DNA from: Enterovibrio paralichthyis
GTDB taxonomy: Bacteria; Pseudomonadota; Gammaproteobacteria; Enterobacterales; Vibrionaceae
DNA: 64,000 bases
Reading direction: 5' to 3'
Assembly: GCF_019209835.1 (NCBI RefSeq)
Contig: NZ_JAHUTS010000002.1
Location: 62,001 to 126,000, forward strand
Below are positions 58,623 to 64,000 of this stretch, piece after piece (within the stretch, counting starts at the first letter, position 1; each line of letters starts with the position of its first letter). Both the position numbers and the translations under genes were made by a program. Under the pieces are notes generated by a model. The model was not told the DNA's origin and made no database searches. It saw only the letters and a list, made by a program, of their open reading frames with translations.

Positions 58623-59141
58623 ATGCTAATGAAACGCCAATCTTACGACAGAGACGACCTTCTGGCTTCAAGCCAAGGAGAGCTATTTGGCCCAGGTCGT
58701 CCTCAACTACCAGCACCGAACATGCTTATGATGGATCGCATTTCTAACATCACGGATGAAGGTGGTGATTTTGGGAAAGGTTTCATCGTCGCAGAATTGG
58801 ATATCACTCCTGACCTATGGTTCTTTGATTGTCACTTCCCTGGCGACCCGGTAATGCCTGGTTGTTTGGGTCTGGATGCAATGTGGCAACTGGTTGGTTT
58901 CTTCCTGGGTTGGTCAGGTGGCGAAGGCAAAGGCCGCGCCCTGGGCGTAGGTGAAGTGAAATTCACCGGCCAAATCCTGCCAACGGCAAAGAAAGTGACT
59001 TATGAAATCCAGATGAAGCGCGTTATCAACCGCAAACTGGTTATGGGCCTTGCTGATGGCCGCGTACTGGTAGACGGTAAAGAAATTTACGTCGCTAAAG
59101 ATCTGAAAGTAGGTTTGTTCCAGGATACTTCTTCTTTCTAA
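58623..59141 (+). CDS. fabA: 3-hydroxydecanoyl-ACP dehydratase/isomerase FabA
   Basis: 172 residues, the exact E. coli length. LPAPNMLMMDRI, LWFFDCHFPGDPVMPGCLGLDAMWQL (catalytic His and Asp), LGVGEVKFTGQILPTAKKV and KVGLFQDTSSF at the end are diagnostic. It dehydrates hydroxydecanoyl-ACP and isomerises it to the cis-3 product, starting unsaturated fatty-acid synthesis. ATG at 58623 (MLMKRQSYD) behind AGGAG is chosen; the frame upstream crosses the operator. A strong terminator follows. Confidence 0.97.
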   Translation: MLMKRQSYDRDDLLASSQGELFGPGRPQLPAPNMLMMDRISNITDEGGDFGKGFIVAELDITPDLWFFDCHFPGDPVMPGCLGLDAMWQLVGFFLGWSGGEGKGRALGVGEVKFTGQILPTAKKVTYEIQMKRVINRKLVMGLADGRVLVDGKEIYVAKDLKVGLFQDTSSF

Positions 59142-59170
59142 GAGCAAGTTCGACACGCCTAACATTGATA

Positions 59171-59196
59171 AAGCCGCTTTCGAGCGGCTTTTTTTT
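59171..59196 (+). terminator. Intrinsic terminator of fabA
   Basis: AAGCCGCT, loop TTCG, AGCGGCTT and then T-run. Confidence 0.93.
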
Positions 59197-59291
59197 GCCT
59201 ACATACAAGCGACACATCCTTCCCTTTTGCTGCGCTGACTTAGCTGACCGCTTCCACTGTCCCCAATACTTGTCATTCGTTACGCACTTTA

Positions 59292-59307
59292 AAGTTATAG
59301 TGCATTA
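59292..59307 (+). repeat. Repeat motif AAGTTATAGTGCRTTA, copy 3
   Basis: AAGTTATAGTGCATTA between the fabA and rmf terminators. Confidence 0.6.
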
Positions 59308-59320
59308 TCTAGAATAGCAA

Positions 59321-59339
59321 AAGCCCCGATTCGGGGCTT
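59321..59339 (-). terminator. Intrinsic terminator of rmf
   Basis: AAGCCCCG and CGGGGCTT with a short loop; on the minus strand TTTTGCTATT follows. About 26 bp past the rmf stop. Confidence 0.8.
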
Positions 59340-59365
59340 GTAGTGGTTAAGATTGTGGGTTCAAG

Positions 59366-59536
59366 TTACTTCATCGATGATGCTTTGGTATCTCGGCCAT
59401 CGCGCCAGCCACCTAGCCATTGGCTTCGCGCATCCGTGGCTTGATAGGGACATGTTTCAGAGGATCGACCGTTTACACCAGCTTGAAAGCCTTTCGCCTG
59501 TGCTCGCTCTAAACGATCTCGCTTCTGTCTTTTCAT
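59366..59536 (-). CDS. rmf: Ribosome modulation factor
   Basis: 56 residues: MKRQKRDRLERAQAKGFQAG, then GRSSETCPYQATDARSQWLGGWRDG. This is the RMF family, which dimerises 70S ribosomes into 100S particles in stationary phase. Size and the CPY and SQWLGGWR motifs match E. coli RMF. ATG at 59536 with an upstream GAGGGCGA; the 17 codons before it in frame are not part of the protein. Located beside fabA as in E. coli. Confidence 0.95.
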   Translation of the reverse strand: MKRQKRDRLERAQAKGFQAGVNGRSSETCPYQATDARSQWLGGWRDGRDTKASSMK

Positions 59537-59701
59537 ATATATCGCCCTCGTATCCTTTGATGGATGTATCTTGCAGTGACGTTTCATTCAAGTTGATCTT
59601 TTATGAAACTCACATATTAAGAGTCACGCATGGTCAATAAATAATCAAGCATCAACTGGCTCATCCGACAAAAAACTGTGAGGACGAGCCAGAAATAAGG
59701 T

Positions 59702-61555
59702 TTACTTTTTACGGCGCCAGAAACCCGCAAATGCCAGCAATCCAAGGCCCAGAACGCCTAACCCACCGCCGCTACGTGAGATACTTTTTTCTTCGTATGG
59801 ACGAGGTGTAATATCACCCGACTGACGAGTCAGCTTCACTGCCACCAGCTCTTCTTCACCATTACATAGTGCATCATGTGCAGTCGAGCTATAACCGCCA
59901 GCACAGTAGAATGCTGATGCAGCAATATCTCCGTTGTCTGCAATATCGAATGCTTCTGCAATACGGAACTCGTTGGCGCCAGCAGCACCGTTTGTCAGAT
60001 CATCCAACAACCAGCCACGCTGACCGTCAAAATCAGCAGTGAAGTTGCTGCCATGTCCGTAAATGTAGCCACGTTGACGACGCTCACGGTCACGGTTGGT
60101 TTCTACATCAACTTTACCCACCAGCTCATTGCTGTTGTTGATGGCTGCAGCTGTGGCGTTGTAGCCTTTGAAGAACAGGCTGCTTTGTCCTGAACCCAAA
60201 ATTTGGGTTGAGGTACCTTGGTTTATAAACACGTTTTCAGCATAAGAACCGCTGTCCAAGCGTGCATTCTTCACCGTACCGACAACTACCCCGCTTTCAT
60301 TGATATCGCTCGCTTGGGTATATCGATAAACGATATTGCCATCTTGACGAATTTCAATGCCAGGGATCAATGACATGGTCCAGCAGCGTTTGCTTGCGTC
60401 AGTCTCAAATGCTGTCAGACAGGTAGCGAAATCTTCCGTTGTTGTCGGTGTAAACTTCACCGCGCGGGCGTAGAAATCACTGTCGTCATAAGTTGAAAAA
60501 CCGACCATAGTTGGCTCTGTAGCACCACTGACCAGCGCCGCGCTGTTAACGCTTGCCTGCGCAGAGTCGTAGGTGTGCCCAGTGGTACCGCTTGGGAATG
60601 ATGCGATAATTTTTGCATTGTCAGCATCCGTATTGCTTGTACCCGATGCAAACCAAACGGCAGCCTGATTAGCAAACTGGATATATTGGCAAGCACGGTC
60701 ACTATAATCTAACGTCGTAGAGCAACTTCCGAGACTACCAAGCCCAGAACCTTCAGGTACCTTATTTCCGTCGGTTGAATTGTGCATAACAGCTACTGAT
60801 GCAGAACCGAAGACAATGGTCTTTCCGGCGGCATCAATTACCCCTTTGGCGTTAGTTTGTCCAATGCCAGGAATAACACTGGTTGCACTCGATGCAGGCA
60901 TCAGCTCTGCGTCGCCATAAAAACCGCGGCGCTGGAAAGCACGGGCATAAATGGAGTTGTTATCGTAATACGGGCTACTTGAAGCACCGACGGGAATTCC
61001 TCCATCGGTTACGGAATTCACTACCACATTGGTGGAATTTGGATCTGGCGTCCCTGTTGGGGAGATGTCGTACGTATCAGTAAACGGATTCACAGATGAA
61101 CCGTTAACCGTTGCAGTGCTGTTGGAAGTAAAGCCATCATTCCAGGCGTCCACTTCTTTTTTCAAACCACCCAGGCACTGGCCAGCGTCATAATCACTGC
61201 TGTCACAGACCGCACCACCCGCTTTCAGTCCATACCAACGCTCATCTGCCCAGGTATCACAGGTGTTGTAATTCAGGTTGTTATCACAGTAACTAATCAG
61301 ATCATCAACACTGTTGATGAAGTGTTCGTAGTCCACCATATATGGCAGCTCTTGCGAGTAGTCCAACCCAACAGGTCCACTTAGTACTTCTACCGCGACT
61401 TTTGAACCATCAGGCGAAATAGCTGTAGCGGCTGCCGAATTAGCATTGGATGCAACATCAAGCTTGGTGACGCTATAAAGCGCTGCATTCGCCACTGTAG
61501 GGATACCCGCTACCGCCAAGGCGATAGCAGATAGTTTGAATTTATTGAACTGCAT
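59702..61555 (-). CDS. DUF3466-family exported protein with GlyGly-CTERM tail
   Basis: 617 residues: signal peptide (LSAIALAVAGIPTVANAAL), a long beta-rich region with repeated TV.A.ISPDG-type and NSNELVG segments resembling the HAF/beta-propeller style, many paired Cys, and a C-terminal SGGGLGVLGLGLLAFAGFWRRKK. The last block is a GlyGly-CTERM signal (Gly-rich, helix, basic end), cut by rhombosortase and linked to type II secretion. Typical of Vibrionaceae next to uup; the function is unknown. It starts one base from the uup stop. Confidence 0.88.
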   Translation of the reverse strand: MQFNKFKLSAIALAVAGIPTVANAALYSVTKLDVASNANSAAATAISPDGSKVAVEVLSGPVGLDYSQELPYMVDYEHFINSVDDLISYCDNNLNYNTCDTWADERWYGLKAGGAVCDSSDYDAGQCLGGLKKEVDAWNDGFTSNSTATVNGSSVNPFTDTYDISPTGTPDPNSTNVVVNSVTDGGIPVGASSSPYYDNNSIYARAFQRRGFYGDAELMPASSATSVIPGIGQTNAKGVIDAAGKTIVFGSASVAVMHNSTDGNKVPEGSGLGSLGSCSTTLDYSDRACQYIQFANQAAVWFASGTSNTDADNAKIIASFPSGTTGHTYDSAQASVNSAALVSGATEPTMVGFSTYDDSDFYARAVKFTPTTTEDFATCLTAFETDASKRCWTMSLIPGIEIRQDGNIVYRYTQASDINESGVVVGTVKNARLDSGSYAENVFINQGTSTQILGSGQSSLFFKGYNATAAAINNSNELVGKVDVETNRDRERRQRGYIYGHGSNFTADFDGQRGWLLDDLTNGAAGANEFRIAEAFDIADNGDIAASAFYCAGGYSSTAHDALCNGEEELVAVKLTRQSGDITPRPYEEKSISRSGGGLGVLGLGLLAFAGFWRRKK

Positions 61556-63474
61556 TACGATTCCTTTTGCATCTCTTCAAGTTCTTCCCAGCGTTCAAAA
61601 GCAGTTTCCAATTCAGCTTCCGCCTCGCTCAGTCTTTGCAAGACAGGCTGAGTTTCTTCGTTGCTTTTCTGGAAGAACGCAGGATCGTTCACCGAATCCT
61701 GTAAATTTGTAATTTCATTCTCTAAGTTTTCAATCAGCTGGGGAAGCGCTTCTAACTCTCTTTGCAACTTGTAAGACAGTTTTTTGCCTGGCTTATTGCT
61801 GTTAGCCTGTTTTTTAGGCGCTTCTTCCTTAGAAACCGCTTTAGACTTCGGTTTCTCAGCGTCAATCACTGCACGGTAATTCTCACGCTGCTGCATCGCA
61901 TCGTGATAACCACCAACAAACTTATGAATGACACCTTCACCTTCAAACACCCAGCTGTTTGTTACTGTGTTATCAACAAACTGACGGTCGTGGCTGACAA
62001 GCAAAAGTGTGCCCTGATAATTGGCAAGCAATTCTTCCAAAAGTTCCAGCGTTTCGATATCCAGGTCATTGGTTGGCTCATCAAGCACCAACAGGTTGCA
62101 TGGCTTAAGGAAAATACGCGCCAGAAGCAAACGGTTCTTTTCCCCGCCCGACAGCGCTTTTACCGGTGTACGGGCACGACGCGGGTGGAACAGGAAGTCT
62201 TGCAGGTAACCAAGAACGTGACGCTTGCGACCGCCAACATCGACTTCCATCTTCCCTTCCGCAAGGTTGTCGACAACAGTCTTCTCTGGATCCAGCTTCT
62301 CGCGGTACTGGTCAAAGTAAGCCACTTCCAGCTTGGTGCCGACGTGGAACTTGCCTGAATCAGGCTGGATTTGACCCAGCATGAGTTTCAGCAAGGTACT
62401 TTTACCACAACCGTTTGGACCAATTAGTGCAATCCGGTCTCCACGCATCACGTTAAAGCTGAAATTGTCGATAATCTTCTTACCGTCCCAGCTGTAGGAA
62501 ATGTCACTGGCCTCGAAGACCAGTTTGCCTGAGCGTGCTGCTTCATCCAGTTGCAGATTTGCGTTGCCTTGCACTTCGATACGATCTGCGCGTTCACGGC
62601 GCAGTTGTTTCAATGCGCGTACACGGCCTTCGTTACGGGTGCGACGAGCTTTGATACCCTGGCGGATCCAAGTCTCTTCCTGGGCAAGTTTCTTGTCGAA
62701 TTCAGCATTCTGCTCCGCTTCGACGCGCAGCATTTCTTCCTTACCTTCCAGGTACTTTTCGTAGTCACCCGGCCATGAACTCAGTTGGCCACGGTCAAGG
62801 TCGACAATACGGGTCGCCATAGAGCGGATAAACGCGCGGTCGTGCGAGATAAAGACAATCGCACCTTTGAAATCTTTCAGGAAATTCTCAAGCCAGATGA
62901 TGGTCGCAACATCCAGGTGGTTTGTCGGTTCGTCAAGCAGCAGAACATCCGGGTCACACACCAGTGCGCGCGCCAGTGCCGCTTTACGTTGCCAGCCACC
63001 TGACAATTCTGACAGTTTCTTGTTACCGTCAAGGTTCAACGCGCCAAGTACAGTAGTGAGTTGGTTCTCAAAACGCCATGCACCTGAATGTTCCAGTTGT
63101 TCCTGAACGCGGGACAAACGATTGATGTTTCTCTCACTCGGATCATGTTCAATCAGCGCCAACAGCTCGTGGTATTCCTTCAGCTGAGCGCCAACTTCCG
63201 CCAGTCCTTCTGCAACATAGTCGACCACTGTTCCTTCCGCATCACGCGGCGGATCTTGCTCCAGACGGGACACTTTCAGATCTTGTTGACGGTTGATGCT
63301 GCCGTCATCCAGTTGGACGGTACCGTGGATGACTTTCATCAGGGTAGATTTACCCGCGCCGTTACGGCCAACCAAACACACACGCTCCCCCGGTTGGAGT
63401 ACGAATTCAGCGTGATCAAGAAGCGGGTTGTCACCGTAAGCGAGTTGTGCGTTAGTGATATTAATCAATGCCAT
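61555..63474 (-). CDS. uup: ABC-F ATPase Uup
   Basis: 639 residues with two ABC domains: VGRNGAGKSTLMKVIHG and LSGGWQRKAALARALVCDPDVLLLDEPTNHLD first, then GPNGCGKSTLLKLMLGQ and LSGGEKNRLLLARIFL with LLVLDEPTNDLDIETL. A linker with many Arg (about 240-290) and a C-terminal coiled coil (about 540-639) are typical of Uup. It is a soluble ribosome- or DNA-associated ATPase linked to transposon excision and RNA quality control. It overlaps the glutaredoxin-like gene by 14 bp. Confidence 0.95.
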   Translation of the reverse strand: MALINITNAQLAYGDNPLLDHAEFVLQPGERVCLVGRNGAGKSTLMKVIHGTVQLDDGSINRQQDLKVSRLEQDPPRDAEGTVVDYVAEGLAEVGAQLKEYHELLALIEHDPSERNINRLSRVQEQLEHSGAWRFENQLTTVLGALNLDGNKKLSELSGGWQRKAALARALVCDPDVLLLDEPTNHLDVATIIWLENFLKDFKGAIVFISHDRAFIRSMATRIVDLDRGQLSSWPGDYEKYLEGKEEMLRVEAEQNAEFDKKLAQEETWIRQGIKARRTRNEGRVRALKQLRRERADRIEVQGNANLQLDEAARSGKLVFEASDISYSWDGKKIIDNFSFNVMRGDRIALIGPNGCGKSTLLKLMLGQIQPDSGKFHVGTKLEVAYFDQYREKLDPEKTVVDNLAEGKMEVDVGGRKRHVLGYLQDFLFHPRRARTPVKALSGGEKNRLLLARIFLKPCNLLVLDEPTNDLDIETLELLEELLANYQGTLLLVSHDRQFVDNTVTNSWVFEGEGVIHKFVGGYHDAMQQRENYRAVIDAEKPKSKAVSKEEAPKKQANSNKPGKKLSYKLQRELEALPQLIENLENEITNLQDSVNDPAFFQKSNEETQPVLQRLSEAEAELETAFERWEELEEMQKES

Positions 63475-63715
63475 GTTTTGCTAACCATGTCTGTAATACT
63501 GAGGAATCAAAAGGCCAACCCAGTTCGTCAATCACCGAGTTGTCGCTGTTTTGGAGAGAAAGTACAGGAATAGTGACGCCGTAACGCTCAAACAGTGTGT
63601 CGTCGAACGCAATGTCTATAACGCGCAAGGCAGCGGATTTCTCCGCTGCCTCATAAAGCGCCATTGCCTCTTCACATAAGTGACACCCTTCCGTGCTGTA
63701 GAGGACCAATGCCAT
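63461..63715 (-). CDS. Glutaredoxin-like thiol protein (DUF836 type)
   Basis: 84 residues: VLYSTEGCHLCEEAMALYE has the CxxC redox pair, then VIDIAFDDTLFERYGVTIPVLSL with the cis-Pro. Thioredoxin fold without the glutathione tail region, as in the small protein next to uup in many Vibrio. Its start overlaps the rlmL stop by one base. Confidence 0.88.
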   Translation of the reverse strand: MALVLYSTEGCHLCEEAMALYEAAEKSAALRVIDIAFDDTLFERYGVTIPVLSLQNSDNSVIDELGWPFDSSVLQTWLAKHGID

Positions 63716-64000
63716 TAATCTTCCTTGTGAGTAATAATCCAGCAGTTGTGAATATGTTTGTTACGCTCAAAATCCATCGGGATTGAGCGTGATGTGATGT
63801 TCTGTGCTTTCAGACCCAGTGCATCCAACGCTTCCATATCCATCTTGAAGTTGCGCTTGTTGTTGGAGAACACGATCTCGCCACCCTGACGCAACAGACG
63901 CTTAAGATCCGTCATCAGCTTGATGTGGTCGCGCTGTACGTCAAATGTATCCAACATACGCTTAGAGTTTGAGAACGTAGGCGGATCGATAAAGATCAGG
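63715..64000 (-). CDS. rlmL: 23S rRNA methyltransferase RlmL, C-terminal fragment
   Basis: Runs off the right edge. The open frame reads LIFIDPPTFSNSKRMLDTFD (catalytic PPTF), then LLRQGGEIVFSNNKRNFKMD and ends IHNCWIITHKED. This is the end of the m7G2069/m2G2445 methyltransferase RlmKL. The order rlmL-grx-uup matches Vibrionaceae; the start is outside the window. Confidence 0.93.
   Translation of the reverse strand, partial: LIFIDPPTFSNSKRMLDTFDVQRDHIKLMTDLKRLLRQGGEIVFSNNKRNFKMDMEALDALGLKAQNITSRSIPMDFERNKHIHNCWIITHKED

Noticed and set aside
1..64000. CRISPR arrays, tRNA and rRNA genes
   Set aside because: No regularly spaced repeats and no tRNA or rRNA sequence was recognised by eye.

Overview
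The window looks like the replication-terminus region of the main chromosome of a marine gammaproteobacterium, most likely Vibrionaceae. Evidence: a dif site very close to my memory of Vibrio cholerae dif1, a matP gene, five perfect matS-type palindromes, the conserved gene order rlmL-uup-rmf-fabA-lonH-matP, and a marine-type sortase with its partner. Genus and species cannot be fixed from sequence alone.

Layout. (1) 1-4.65 kb: end of an aldo/keto reductase, a small lipoprotein, a Gfo/Idh/MocA oxidoreductase, and a TRAP transporter (dctQM) without an adjacent binding protein. (2) 4.9-8.0 kb: Calvin-cycle genes cbbA-cbbP-cbbF. (3) 8.2-15.1 kb: an inositol-monophosphatase-family gene behind a sigma-54-type promoter, then a complete NAD-reducing [NiFe] hydrogenase operon hoxFUYHWI in the order known from Cupriavidus. 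(4) 15.3-26.7 kb: a second sigma-54-type promoter, then hypAB-hoxA-hypCDE-hupE-hypF, a group-2-like [NiFe] hydrogenase (small and large subunit) and its own maturation protease. (5) 26.7-31.05 kb: a frameshifted hybrid kinase, a second receiver-kinase protein and a divergent cbbR-like LysR gene. Regions 2-5 together form an H2-oxidation plus CO2-fixation locus; RuBisCO is not in the window.

(6) 31.45-44.61 kb: a 13.2-kb prophage flanked by two dif-like sites, with no integrase. It has a HUH rolling-circle initiator, a small P-loop packaging-type ATPase, a candidate double-jelly-roll major capsid protein, a peptidoglycan hydrolase and many tiny overlapping membrane-protein genes, as in PM2-like (corticovirus) tailless phages. 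It also carries a ParA-type ATPase and a Cro/C1-like repressor.

(7) 44.6-55.9 kb: accessory genes (GFA-domain protein behind a LexA-box palindrome, acyltransferase, lipoprotein, acetyltransferase, P-loop kinase-like protein, sortase plus VIT/vWA target, and an M66-type metalloprotease interrupted by a stop codon three codons before HEXXH). (8) 55.5-64 kb: chromosomal core: PPC-domain protein, DUF3634-like protein, matP, lonH, fabA, rmf, a DUF3466 protein with a GlyGly-CTERM tail, uup, a glutaredoxin-like protein and the end of rlmL.

How it fits together: the cytoplasmic Hox enzyme would make NADH from H2, the Hyp proteins and HupE supply the Ni-Fe site, the group-2 enzyme and kinases probably signal to HoxA, and HoxA would act on the sigma-54 promoters. 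The Cbb enzymes would consume the reducing power. All this sits in the Ter domain, organised by MatP and ended by dif, where the phage has inserted.
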